Below the pieces are notes generated by a model. The model was not told the origin of the DNA. It made no database searches and saw only the letters and a list, made by a program, of their open reading frames with translations. From NCBI RefSeq assembly GCF_003751945.1, contig NZ_RJKL01000001.1:7086501-7150500 (forward strand): DNA of 64,000 nucleotides, given 5' to 3'. Origin of the DNA: Couchioplanes caeruleus. Lineage in GTDB: Bacteria; Actinomycetota; Actinomycetes; Mycobacteriales; Micromonosporaceae. The number at the start of each line of letters is the position of its first letter. Positions within the stretch are counted from its first letter, which is position 1. A program made the position numbers and the translations under genes. This document shows, one piece after another, positions 43,270-52,279 of this stretch.

Positions 43270-43545
43270 GTGGGCGGCTGGTTCATGGTGGTGGTCTCCG
43301 CAGGGGGTTGGGCGCGTCCGGCGGCCGCGCGTTCCCACAGGAGCTGCATGGTCTGGGGGTCGGGATCGGCGCACACCTGCGCGAAACGCAGAACGGCCGT
43401 GCGGTCGGGAAAGGACTCGCCGCTGAGCCAGCGGCTCAGGGTCGCCGGGGAGCAGAGCACTTTGCGGCCGATCCGTGCCGCGACTACCGTTCGAGCGGGC
43501 CTGATGCCGTAGTGGCTGTAACGCACCGTCACGTTCGGCGGGTGG
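43270..43545 (-). pseudogene. Helix-turn-helix regulator fragment
   Basis: The minus strand reads GIRPARTVVAARIGRKVLCS, then PATLSRWLSGESFPDRTAVL, an XRE-type helix-turn-helix, followed by AQVCADPDPQTMQLLWERAA. There is no credible start, and the sequence degenerates after MNQPPTSMPG. It is probably the N-terminal part of a decayed regulator. Confidence 0.55.
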
Positions 43546-43784
43546 CTGCTGCGATCCGGGCCGGCGCCGCGACGATCGCGGTCGGCGCCGCGATTGTCGG
43601 GATCGAAGTGGTGAAATTGCGTGACGGCAATGCGGCCCGCACGTGGCACGGCTGGTGGACATGGCTGACCGCGGACAAGCACCCCGCCCCCGAGGTACCC
43701 GGGTCACGCGGGCCTGGCACCGTACCGGACCCACCGACGCCATCCCCCACGCCGGACACCGCACCGCCCCCGGAGACACCATGA
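43512..43784 (+). CDS. Small membrane protein, hypothetical
   Basis: 90 residues from GTG 43512. One hydrophobic segment (AAAIRAGAATIAVGAAIVGI) is followed by a Trp-rich stretch (WHGWWTWLTADKHP) and a Pro/Thr-rich tail. It overlaps the regulator fragment on the other strand and its stop overlaps the next ATG. Real expression is uncertain. Confidence 0.4.
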   Translation: MAVTHRHVRRVAAAIRAGAATIAVGAAIVGIEVVKLRDGNAARTWHGWWTWLTADKHPAPEVPGSRGPGTVPDPPTPSPTPDTAPPPETP

Positions 43785-43966
43785 TGAGTCCGCACGTGTT
43801 GCGGCATACCTTCGCCACGCTGAGCCGCGACGCCGGCTCCCGGCTGGAGGACATCCAGGACGCCCTGGACCACGCGGACCCCCGGACCACCCGCCGGTAA
43901 GACCGCGGCGCCCTGCGCCTGGACCGGTCGCCCGGGTACGCCCTGGCCGACTACCTGCAATACTGA
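43781..43966 (+). pseudogene. C-terminal fragment of a tyrosine recombinase
   Basis: Reads SPHVLRHTFATLSRDAGSRL, then IQDALDHADPRTTRR and a stop where family members have the catalytic Tyr (RRYD). Downstream in a shifted frame it continues ALRLDRSPGYALADYLQY. The HxxR box and post-Tyr block identify the catalytic C-terminus of a phage-type integrase, now dead. Confidence 0.8.
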
Positions 43967-44024
43967 GCGGGCAGCCGCGCCGTGGGGCCCAGAAAGAACT
44001 TCTTCCGGGTCCCCACTGAGTTAC

Positions 44025-44228
44025 TCAGCCGATCTGAGTGAAGACGAGCGTCATGGCCAGGATCAATGCCAGGAACACCACGACCACCAGGGTCCTGCCA
44101 CGGTGGGCTCGCGTTCGGCGGTGGCGAGCCCCTCCGGCGACACTCGCGGCTGCGGTGGCTCCGGGAACCGGCGCTCCGGAGCGGGAACCTGAACAGGGCG
44201 CGGCTCTGTGCTCCCACTCGTGAAACAA
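44025..44228 (-). CDS. Possible small single-pass membrane protein
   Basis: 67 residues ending in a strong membrane helix (GRTLVVVVFLALILAMTLVF) close to the C-terminus, a tail-anchor layout. The first half is Ala/Arg-rich and may not be translated. Low confidence; the surrounding 43967-44285 has no other gene. Confidence 0.3.
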   Translation of the reverse strand: MFHEWEHRAAPCSGSRSGAPVPGATAAASVAGGARHRRTRAHRGRTLVVVVFLALILAMTLVFTQIG

Positions 44229-44285
44229 GGGTTGCGAAGGGCCTGGTCGACTATGCGATGAAACATCGAAAGCGGCAGGGATAGA

Positions 44286-44336
44286 TAGAACCCTTTACTC
44301 GGCCGAGTATAATTTTCCATGACCTGGTGAAACGTT
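44286..44336 (+). repeat. 51-bp direct repeat, right copy
   Basis: Same orientation as 37091-37141, 44/51 identical. It contains a TATAAT hexamer (44308-44313) absent from the left copy. The IS630 fragment begins six bases after it. Confidence 0.85.
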
Positions 44337-44341
44337 CGCTA

Positions 44342-44761
44342 CAGAGGTTGAAAGGCTGAGGTTCGAGTCGTCACGGTGGCTCGGGGTCGAGGGTCATGCC
44401 GGTGCCGGCGAAGAAGCCAGCGAGGAGATCGGTTTGTTGCTGGCAGGCGCGTAGCCGACGTTTGACGAGGTCGGCGAGGTGGTCGACGCCGCGGGCGGCG
44501 GTGTTGGTCAGGCCGCGTTTCATCCACCGCCAGACGCCCTCGGCCGGGTTGAGGTCCGGGGCGTAGGCGGGTAACCGGATCACGGTCAGCCACCTCCGGG
44601 CCGTGATCAGTTCCCGGATCCGGACGCTGACGTGGGTGTTCAGGTTGTCCCAGATCAGCACGATCGGTGCCCGCAAGCGTTGGTGGGCCTGATCGAGGAA
44701 GGCGATGTAGTCGTCCTCGCTGAAACTGCCACGCTCACCTTTGCGGTTTCGGTGCAGCCTC
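44342..44761 (-). mobile_element. IS630 fragment (3' third), joined to a truncated IS701
   Basis: Near-identical to the transposase 3' half and right end of the complete IS630 at 23029-24201 (a single Met-to-Ile change was noticed in 100 residues). Identity stops at 44761, where the IS701 3' end begins. The Asp of DNLNTH and the Glu of NPAEGVWRW remain but the first catalytic Asp is gone. Confidence 0.9.
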
Positions 44762-45996
44762 CCAGTGTGACCACCACCAGAGGTGCTGTCTGGGCTGGTG
44801 AGAGCGGACGAACAGTGCGGTGAGCAGGGGTCGGATCTCGGGTACGGTGTAGCCGATCAGCATGCCGCCGCCGGTGCTGTTTCCCCTTTTGCGGTAAGGG
44901 TCTTAGCGACGACGAGCCAGGCGTGTGCGGCCATCGACAGAGTGATGTGCGCGTACCAGGCTCGCCAGTCGCGGACCTGGTATTCGTCGAGGCCGGCCTG
45001 ACCTTTGGCCTGCTGGAAGCACTCCTCGACGGCCCACCGAGTGCCGGCGATGCGGGCCAGGTCCATCAACCGAGTCCTGCGCGGTCCGTAGCAGACGTAG
45101 TAAGCCAACTCGCCGGTGCTGATGTTGCGGCGGGCGAGCAGCCAATGCCCACGCCCGGGCCGCCAGAACACCCGAATCGGAATTCGCGCCCACCAGTATT
45201 CGCGCGGTCCGTGCGCCCCCGGCCCGGCCGAGATCCGCGACCAGGCCCGGCCCGGCAGCGCGGCGATCAGCTTGTCGACGCGGGTGAAGCCCATCCTGGT
45301 GGTGACCACATCGTCGTTGCGGCGGGTCGCGACGACATGCGCCTGGTCGTGTTCTTCCATCCAGACCCGCAACGACTTCGACTGCCCGTATGCCTCGTCC
45401 ATCGTGACCCAGCCGGGCGTAATCCCGGCAGCGAACGCGCGGGCGAGCATGGTGCGGGCCATCTCAACCTTCGTGGCGAAGCCGACCTCGTCCGGGATCC
45501 CGGCCTGGCGGCACCGGTCCCGGTCATCGGTCCAGGCCTGCGGCAAATACAACTGCCGGTCGATCAACGCGTGGCCCTTGGCCGAGCGGTAGGCCAGGAA
45601 CACCCCGACCTGGCAATTCTCGATCCTGCCGGCGGTGCCGGAGTACTGCCGGGCCACACCGGCGGACTTGACGCCCTTCTTCAGGAACCCGGTGTCGTCG
45701 ATGATCAGCACACCTTGCGGGTCGCCGAGGTGCTCGATGACGTAGTCCCGCACGTCGTCTCGCACGGCGTCGACGTCCCAGTCCGCCCACCGCAGCAGGC
45801 GCTGCATCCCGTCCGGCGACATGTCACCGGCCTGCTCCGCCAGGGTCCACCCGTTGGTCCGGTCCAGGCCCGCGACCAGCCCGGACAGGTACTGGCGGGC
45901 CCGCCGCCGCGGCTCCGACCGAGCGAACCGACCCGCGAAACGGGCATGCAACCGATCCAGCTCCGCCGACCACACCGCAACATCGACATCCGTCAC
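44762..45996 (-). pseudogene. IS701-family transposase, frameshifted and 3'-truncated
   Basis: From ATG 45996 the open part (379 residues) has the IS701 core: LIIDDTGFLKKGVKSAGVAR, WVTMDEAYGQSKSLRVWMEE, and GTRWAVEECFQQAKGQAGLD with the catalytic Glu. The frame ends early at GETAPAAAC, while the usual tail (IGYTVPEIRPLLTALF, then WWWSHWE) lies in another frame just downstream. The element's end is missing at the IS630 junction. Probably inactive. Confidence 0.85.
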
Positions 45997-46117
45997 ACCA
46001 TGACCAACGACCCGATCATGAACCCGTTTCGCCTGGCAACTGCCGTTGCCGTACTAGCCGTTGAGGGTCCAACGGCGCGGTCCACGAGCTGCGGCCCGGT
46101 TCCAGAGCGGTGACGAA

Positions 46118-46462
46118 CGAGTACGGCCAGCCGGGAACCATCACGTGCTGATCCTTGTCCCGGCCATAGGTGTGACACAGGATCCGCTGTGCCGAGGTAT
46201 GCGCGTCATGCTGCACCATCACGCAGACCGATGGCTGATGTCGTTCGCCAGCAACGCCAGCGATGCCGTCGAGATCCTCACGGCCCGCCCCTGCCATGTG
46301 ATCATCAGCGACCACAGCCTTGCGAGCGCCCGCGGGACCGCCCTGCCGGGCGGGGTGATCGTGCGGGTCGCCATGCTCGCCGGCCCCACCTCCCTGCCCG
46401 ACCCGGCCGCCCCGGACGACGTGCACCGGTTCACGGCCACGATGCAGATCACCGCCCGGTGA
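46118..46462 (+). pseudogene. Response-regulator receiver-like remnant
   Basis: The sequence GMRVMLHHHADRWLMSFASN, then DAVEILTARPCHVIISDHSL and TALPGGVIVRVAMLAG follows the receiver-domain pattern of HDOD/REC regulators (helix 1, beta 3 with the phospho-acceptor Asp, beta 4). The N-terminal DDE block and any output domain are missing. There is no clear start. Confidence 0.45.
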
Positions 46463-46506
46463 TCGGTCAATGAGCCTGTGGACGGCACTCCTGTCAGCGT
46501 TGAAGA

Positions 46507-47175
46507 TCAGCAGTCCTCTTCGCGGCGTTCGAGGGCGCGTTCACGGGTGTCGGCCACGTCCTCACGGATGTCCGCCCACCGCTGATGTTCGTCGATGTGT
46601 TGCTGGCGCTCGTCGACAAGCCGGTCACGTTCCTGCGCGAGCCGATCTCGGTCGTCGGCCTGTTCCTCACGCTCATCAGCACGCCGGTCACGTTCGTCGG
46701 CCTGCGCGGCACGCTCGTCGACATGCCGGTCACGCTCATCCTGGCTGTCTGCCAGCAGGGCGGACATAAGCTCATCCATCGTTTCATCGGCGATGAACGT
46801 CGGCGGGTGGCCGCGGAACGGCATCGCGTCGTCGGCAGATGGGCTGTCGCCCGGCAGTACGGCGGCGAGGTCAAGGGTGTGCAGCAGCCAGACGATGTGT
46901 GGCTGGGGATCAAGCAACGTCAGCTCGACCCCGCGATCTGCGGCCAGCCGGTAGGCGTTCAGCAGTAGCCGCGCCCCGGCGGCGTCGACGAAGCCGAGCT
47001 GGGCCATGTGCACCTGCAGGCGGATGATGCTGCCGTCCATCGCGGTGTCCAGCAGGCGCGCCAGCGGTGGTGCGCTGACCCGGTCGAGTTCACCGGTCAG
47101 AGTGACCGTGATCCGGTCGCGGTCGCAGTGCACCGCCGCGTGCAGCCGGCTGCCGTCATCGGTGAAGAAGGTCAT
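46507..47175 (-). CDS. STAS-domain anti-sigma-factor antagonist with coiled-coil tail
   Basis: 222 residues. STAS domain (about 5-105; VTLTGELDRVSAPPLARLLD, then VHMAQLGFVDAAGARLLLNA). The phosphorylatable Ser position of SpoIIAA-type proteins is replaced by Ala (VDAAGA), so control may differ. The tail (about 150-222) is a charged Asp/Glu/Arg repeat (ERDRHVDERAAQADERDR) likely to form a long helix. ATG 47175 with GGGGAGGG upstream overlaps the stop of the ATPase gene (ATGA). Confidence 0.85.
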   Translation of the reverse strand: MTFFTDDGSRLHAAVHCDRDRITVTLTGELDRVSAPPLARLLDTAMDGSIIRLQVHMAQLGFVDAAGARLLLNAYRLAADRGVELTLLDPQPHIVWLLHTLDLAAVLPGDSPSADDAMPFRGHPPTFIADETMDELMSALLADSQDERDRHVDERAAQADERDRRADEREEQADDRDRLAQERDRLVDERQQHIDEHQRWADIREDVADTRERALERREEDC

Positions 47176-47954
47176 GCTGCCCTCCCCGCCTGCTTGGTAA
47201 GGGTGGCCCACACCGCCTTGCCACGCCGGCACGGCAGGGCACCCCACGCGGTGGCGGCAGCGCTCACGAGTCTCAGTCCCGTTCCTGGTGCGAGGATGGG
47301 AGCAGGGTGCTGGTGCCCGGTGTCGAGCAGGTGCGGAAGCTCGCGGCTACCGTCCTGTACGGCCAGATGCAGGATCGAACCACGAACCGATACCCACAAC
47401 CTGACATCGGTGCCGGTGTGCTCGACCGCGTTGGCTACCAGCTCCGACACGATCAGCCGAGCCGGGTGCACCAGGTGAGCGACGTCGAAGGTCAGGCAGG
47501 CGTCGGTGACCATCGTGCGGGCCAGCGCACTCGCCGCGGGCTGGGCCGGCAGAGCCAGGTGCTGCTGCCTGATGTCGCCATCTCGGCTCGGCATCTGTGC
47601 GGATGCGGTATCGACCAGCGTGACCGCTTGATCGCAACCGTTGGTCGACAGACGCTGCCGCACCGCCGGCCCCGCCGCACAGAGGACGACCGTGACCTGC
47701 AGCTTGGCTTCCATCGCGTACCGTGCCGCGGTTTGCCAGGTCGACGCCGACTCACCGGCCTCGTCCTGCAACCGTGTCAGATCCACCAGCAACATGCGAG
47801 GCGCTTCGGTCACACATGCCCGCAGCACCCGCGACACCTCTTGACGAAGCCGCCCATCCCAGTGTCCCCGCACCACCATCTGGGTGAACGCGCGGCCGGG
47901 CTCGCTGACACAGCCGACCTGCGGACTGTCCACCACGAGAAACGGATCGTTCAT
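47172..47954 (-). CDS. STAS-HATPase fusion (RsbW-like anti-sigma kinase)
   Basis: 260 residues. An N-terminal STAS-like domain (about 20-110, MLLVDLTRLQDEAGES) is joined to a GHKL ATPase domain with the N-box IVSELVANAVEHTG and G-box LAPGTGLRLVSAAATAWG. Such kinases phosphorylate antagonists or sequester sigma factors in partner-switching stress control. It is coupled to the STAS gene just downstream; no sigma factor gene is nearby. Confidence 0.85.
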   Translation of the reverse strand: MNDPFLVVDSPQVGCVSEPGRAFTQMVVRGHWDGRLRQEVSRVLRACVTEAPRMLLVDLTRLQDEAGESASTWQTAARYAMEAKLQVTVVLCAAGPAVRQRLSTNGCDQAVTLVDTASAQMPSRDGDIRQQHLALPAQPAASALARTMVTDACLTFDVAHLVHPARLIVSELVANAVEHTGTDVRLWVSVRGSILHLAVQDGSRELPHLLDTGHQHPAPILAPGTGLRLVSAAATAWGALPCRRGKAVWATLTKQAGRAA

Positions 47955-48359
47955 AAGACCAGATCCTCCGCATACGACAGAGAAACCCGTTATTTCGTCG
48001 GCCAGTCTGCTCCCCTCGACACCGTGACGCTAGAGCCTCTCACCATGTCGCACATGAATTCCGGGTGTCGTCCCTTGTGGATATCAGTTAAGCCTGTGAT
48101 CCGGTGCCAGCCTCCCGGTCAGGCCAGCACGAAACGATCTTGAGGATTGAGATCAAGCGTTCAGGCGTGCGATGTGCCGCCGCGGAACGGCAGCACCGAC
48201 CGCCATTAGGCGGGCCACATCACGCCGTCAAGAGACGCGAGCTCCCCGTGCACGCGCGCGGTGGGCACACCCCCACCCGGCCCCGGCATCTCAGCAGCGC
48301 GAAGGAGCAAGACCCGACGAGTGGGGTCAAATGTCGGTGCGCACGCAAGGCGGAGCCGT
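47955..48359. other. Intergenic region, no gene seen
   Basis: About 400 bp. It probably holds divergent promoters for the STAS operon and the hypothetical gene on the right. No motif I can defend. Confidence 0.35.
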
Positions 48360-49058
48360 ATGGTCCCTGGGGTGGCGTACGACGTCTTGGGCGAGAGCCG
48401 GCAGCTCATCGACAACGGGCTCCCCGAGCGTCCGGTGCGGCTGAGTACGCGTCGGCGGTTCGCGCCGGCAGCGGTGGATGTCGACGACGACATCGCGTGC
48501 ACGAGATTCATTCGCCGCGGTGCTGGGTGCTTCTGGGACGAGACTCATCTGCTGGCGCGCGGCGACAACGGCTGGCAGTTACTGGCCACCAGCGGTGCCA
48601 GCACCGGCGAGCCCTGGTCGGCAAACGCATTCGAGCAGGCCAGAACCCAGTTTCCGGCCGGCACTGTCGAGGTGCAGGGCGGCGGGGCCGCTCTGCGCAA
48701 TCCCAACCGGCTGCTCCCGTGGGGCGCCCGTTGGGTGCGGGCCGCGGAGCTACTGGTTGACCCCGGAGTGGGGTTCATCGCCGTCGACGACCGGCAGCTC
48801 CGGCGCATGGCCGCCTGGTTGTTGTGTGGGCCTCGCGGCGTCCTCCACGGGCATCCGCCTGTAACCTGGCCGGACGTGAACTTGCGCACGTTGCCCTTCG
48901 GAATGGTCACTAAGGACGGACGCCATGCAGGAAGAAACGTCGAGATTGGCCTATGCCTATTGATTGATCCAGGCCGCGGCCAGGCTCTTGCCGTCAACCA
49001 CAGGGAGGTTCACCCGCCAGTACACGAAGCCGACGCTTCTCATACTCCTCGGCTGTAA
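48360..49058 (+). CDS. Hypothetical soluble protein
   Basis: 232 residues from ATG 48360 (MVPGVAYDVLGESRQLIDNG). Contains DETHLLARGDNGWQLLATSG and WGARWVRAAELLVDPGVG. No membrane segment and no recognised family. The last 50 residues look less protein-like and the frame may be read through decayed DNA. Confidence 0.45.
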   Translation: MVPGVAYDVLGESRQLIDNGLPERPVRLSTRRRFAPAAVDVDDDIACTRFIRRGAGCFWDETHLLARGDNGWQLLATSGASTGEPWSANAFEQARTQFPAGTVEVQGGGAALRNPNRLLPWGARWVRAAELLVDPGVGFIAVDDRQLRRMAAWLLCGPRGVLHGHPPVTWPDVNLRTLPFGMVTKDGRHAGRNVEIGLCLLIDPGRGQALAVNHREVHPPVHEADASHTPRL

Positions 49059-49579
49059 TGACGCCCAAAGACCCGTAGAAACCGCGGTCGTCGCAACTGT
49101 GACCGATTCCGAAACTCACGGCTGCGTCCTGCAAGCCCGCCCAGGTCACCTACACATGCTGCATCTGCGGCTCCCAGACGACTCCGGGATGTACATGCCA
49201 GAGGCGATCGCAGATAGGTGACGGGTAATCGATGCCAACCACCAAATCATCAGTGCTCGTCTCACTCAGGTACTCAACAAACGGCCCCTTGGACAACCTG
49301 CCGACACTCAGAACATCAGGTGTACTCACCAGGGCAGCTTACGAAGCAGCGTCCCTGGTGGAGACTCCAGCCACCAAGCCAGAGCCGGAAGGCATCACGG
49401 CTCGTGGGACCGACCCGGAATTCGCGGACCAAACCATCGCCTCTTAGCTGCCGATTGGATCAGTTCGTAGCGGCGACAGGCAAGGTCGTCTGGGTGGTTG
49501 TGCGACCTCCGGAGCGGCCGTACACCTGTTCCGCCGGGCTTCACACGGCACCCGAACGTCACGCGGGCACGGGGCAGGC
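49059..49579. other. Region without a confident gene
   Basis: About 520 bp. A 71-codon frame at 49232-49447 (+) starts MPTTKSSVLVSLRYSTNGPL and could be a small protein, but it has no clear ribosome site or family. Confidence 0.35.
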
Positions 49580-50293
49580 CTAGACATGGGCGCTAGGTGC
49601 GGAAACAGGTTGAGTGACGGCCCCTTGGCTTGCCCTACCTCCCCCGGTTGACGGTGCGGTCATCCCGGTCGCCCCACGCTCGACCGCGAAGGTGACGCCT
49701 GAAATCCGGGCCAGAGGTTTCGTCAAGCCGCCGACGCGAAGGCCGCCGGGCTCAGGTACGCGGTCGAGAACGGCCAGGGGCGCGCACACGCGGTCGACCA
49801 GCTCCAGCATCCGTTCTCCCGCGGCAAGGACCGGGTCGAGCACACCGCAACTGCGGCGACCACCTATAAGGTCTGCGATCTCCACGCGCAGCGGATCGAG
49901 GGATCCAGCCGCGACGTCCAGGCGGCGCGCCATCGTCCGCAGTGGAAACGGCTGAGCCAGCTCCTCCGCCGCACCACGCGACACCGCACAGCCCCGTGCC
50001 GCCGCTCTGGCCGCCAGCTCGCTCACCAGCGAGGACTTGCCGATGCCCGGCTCACCCTCGATCCAGAGCACCCGGCCGACCCCGCGCACCAACCCGCCGA
50101 CCAGGTCGTCGAGCGTCGACAGCTCGCCGGAACGGCCCTCCAGGCCTGAGTCGCCGTACGCACCCACGAAGCCTGAGCCTACCGCCGCGGCCCGTTTCCG
50201 AACTTCGGCGTCATCGATGCGACGACCCGTGCGCGCCGGTGGCCTCACCCCCGGGCCGCCGACACGCTGCTGCACCGCACCGGACATCCGTAC
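49580..50293 (-). pseudogene. Truncated LAL/AfsR-type ATPase regulator
   Basis: The frame reads LEGRSGELSTLDDLVGGLVR, then IEGEPGIGKSSLVSELAARA (Walker A) and PFPLRTMARRLDV, the start of a LuxR-family LAL regulator. LAL proteins have about 900 residues with a C-terminal LuxR helix-turn-helix; here the sequence loses family character after APLAVLDRVPEPGG and no DNA-binding domain follows. It is divergent from the TetR gene. Confidence 0.65.
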
Positions 50294-50360
50294 ACCCACC
50301 GCAGTCTCCTCCAGAGGCCTCCCCACCGATCTCGCTCCGACCTCGCTCCGACCTCGCGTT

Positions 50361-50396
50361 GACACCATGTTAGACACTATGTCAGACACCGTGTTA
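50361..50396 (+). promoter_or_regulatory. Three tandem 12-bp repeats, candidate TetR operator
   Basis: GACACCATGTTA, GACACTATGTCA and GACACCGTGTTA follow one another without gaps, 76 bp upstream of the TetR start. The ACAC-n-GTGT symmetry in each unit suits a dimeric regulator. Position between the LAL relic and TetR suggests autoregulation. Confidence 0.65.
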
Positions 50397-50472
50397 GCCT
50401 CCTCCGGGTTCGCGGTCGTCGGCCCGGTGTCGTCGGTAGGAGCGCGCACCGCGAGCGAGTGAGGAGGTAGCC

Positions 50473-51098
50473 GTGACCCCATTGCCGTACCGGCCGGGCG
50501 GCGGAGCCGACCGGCGGGCCGAGGCGCAGGGCCGGCTGCTGGAGGCCACCGTGCGGCTGCTGGCCGACGGGGCCGGCTTCACCGAGATGGGGGTGCAGCG
50601 GATCACGGACGCGGCCGGCATGAGTCGCTCCGCCTTCTACACGGTCTTCCCCGACAAGACGGCGCTGCTGGTGCGACTGTCCGAGGACTTCCAGGACCAG
50701 TCGGCGAAGCTGGTCACAGCCTGGCACTCCGACGACGTCGCGGGGTTGGCCGCCCTGGTGTTGCTGTACGAGCAGTTGATGGTGTTGTTTCGCCGACACG
50801 CCGTGGTGTGGGCGGCGCTCAGGGAGGTGGCGGCGTACGACCCGGATGTCCGGGAGAGCCAGGCCGCGCATGTCGAGCGGTTGGCCGCCGGGGCGCGCGC
50901 CCGGTCGCTGCGTGATCAGCAAGCCGGATTGGTGCCGGCGTCTATGGACGCCGACGCGGCCATCACCATGGTCGTCTGTGGCGGTAGCGAGGCGATGAGC
51001 CGGCATCTGGAACGTGCGACGCGAGCCGCGACGCGGTCTTCGCCGGGGAGTTGGCCCGCATCGTCTGGTACGGCGCGTTTCGGCGCCCGGCCGAGTAG
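50473..51098 (+). pseudogene. TetR-family regulator with a late frameshift
   Basis: GTG 50473 has GAGGAGG five bases upstream. TetR helix-turn-helix at about 35-60 (VQRITDAAGMSRSAFYTVFP, then DKTALLVRL). The ligand domain is normal until about 51018. There the expected ending ASRDAVFAGELARIVWYGAF and a stop at 51096-51098 lies in another frame, so the open frame runs on into non-coding sequence. Only the last helix is affected; function may persist, or the shift may be a sequencing error. Confidence 0.8.
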
Positions 51099-51497
51099 GG
51101 CTTCCAGCGGGCCGGCGGCCGGTGTTCCAGGGCAGATCGTGGCAGGCGCACGTCCTTCCGCGAGCCGAAGGACAGGAGCATGCCCCGATACCGCCAGAAC
51201 GTACGTGCCACGGCTGATGTCTCGGCGCGCGACAGCCACGATGCTGGTCTCGAGATGCGCGATACGCGATGACGAAGCGAAGTCCGCGTCCGCTCGGGCG
51301 ACGCGAGCGCACAGCGGAGCTGCCGTGGGCAGGACCGCTGCGCCGGAAAGCCAGGGGCGGATGCCACGCAGTGGCGAGTCGGTACGGCAGCGCCGAACAG
51401 CTACACCCGGAGCCGCTACCGACCTTTACCTGCGCTCCGCATTCCAGGTCTGCACATAGAACCCCGCTTCAGTCGTGATCGAAGGAAACCGTTTTAC
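51099..51497. other. Region between TetR and hydrolase, no gene seen
   Basis: About 400 bp without recognisable coding sequence. It probably contains the promoter of the oxidoreductase operon that starts at 51498. Confidence 0.4.
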
Positions 51498-52279
51498 ATG
51501 AATACTCGCTACCGGCCGGTCCTGGTGCTCGTGCACGGAGCGTGGCATGGCGCGTGGTGCTGGGATCAACTTGTCGCGGAGCTCACCTCGCGCGGCTGGC
51601 CCGCCTCCGTGGTCCACGACCTGCCGAGCACCATGGGGGATCCGAATGCGGGCATGCGCGACGACGCGCGAGCGGTCCGGGAGCACCTGGCACGGTTCGA
51701 CGGGCCAGTCGTCCTGCTCGCCCACTCGTACGGGGGAATGCCGGTCACCGAGGTGGCCGCCGACGCGCCGAACGTCCAACAGCTCATCTATCTGAGCGCG
51801 CACATGTTCGACGAGGGCGAGTCGATGGTGAGCCCGATCGGCGGGCCGTGGTATCCACCGGAGACCAAACTGCTCACGCCGCCGGAGAACGCGCGCGAAT
51901 TGTTCTACCACGACGCGTCGGCGGCGATCGCGGACGACGCCGTGTCCCGGCTCCGACCGCAGAGCGCCAGGTCGTTCGAGGAGCCGCTGACGACGGCGTC
52001 CTGGAAGAGCATCCGCTCCGCGTACATCATCTGCGACGAGGATCGGGTGTTTCCCGAAGGGTTGGCGGAGAAGTTGGCGCCGAAGGCGGACGTCGTACGC
52101 CGTCTTCCGGGCAGCCATTCGCCCTTCCCTGAACCCTCCGGCGGGGGTGTCTCGTGTATCCCGCGGACACGCCCCTGGCCCAGCCCGCCACGCTCGCCGA
52201 CATGCTCGAGGACATCGTGGGCCGCTGGGCGAGCGGAAGGTGTTGGGCGATGTCAAACAAGACTGAGGAGGCTAGGTGA
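51498..52279 (+). pseudogene. Alpha/beta hydrolase (esterase-like), frameshifted near the 3' end
   Basis: The N-terminal VLVLVHGAWHGAWCWDQL (oxyanion loop), nucleophile elbow VVLLAHSYGGMPV (Ser) and catalytic His in GSHSPF match the salicylate-esterase/HNL-like subgroup of about 240 residues. After the His the native ending (LAQPATLADMLEDIVGRWAS) is in another frame and stops at 52277-52279, overlapping the next start (GTGA). The shift lies between 52130 and 52160, beyond the catalytic residues, so it may be tolerated or an error. Confidence 0.85.

Noticed and set aside
50473..51459. A 328-residue TetR protein
   Set aside because: The last 145 residues are low-complexity read-through after a frameshift; the native end is at 51098 in another frame.
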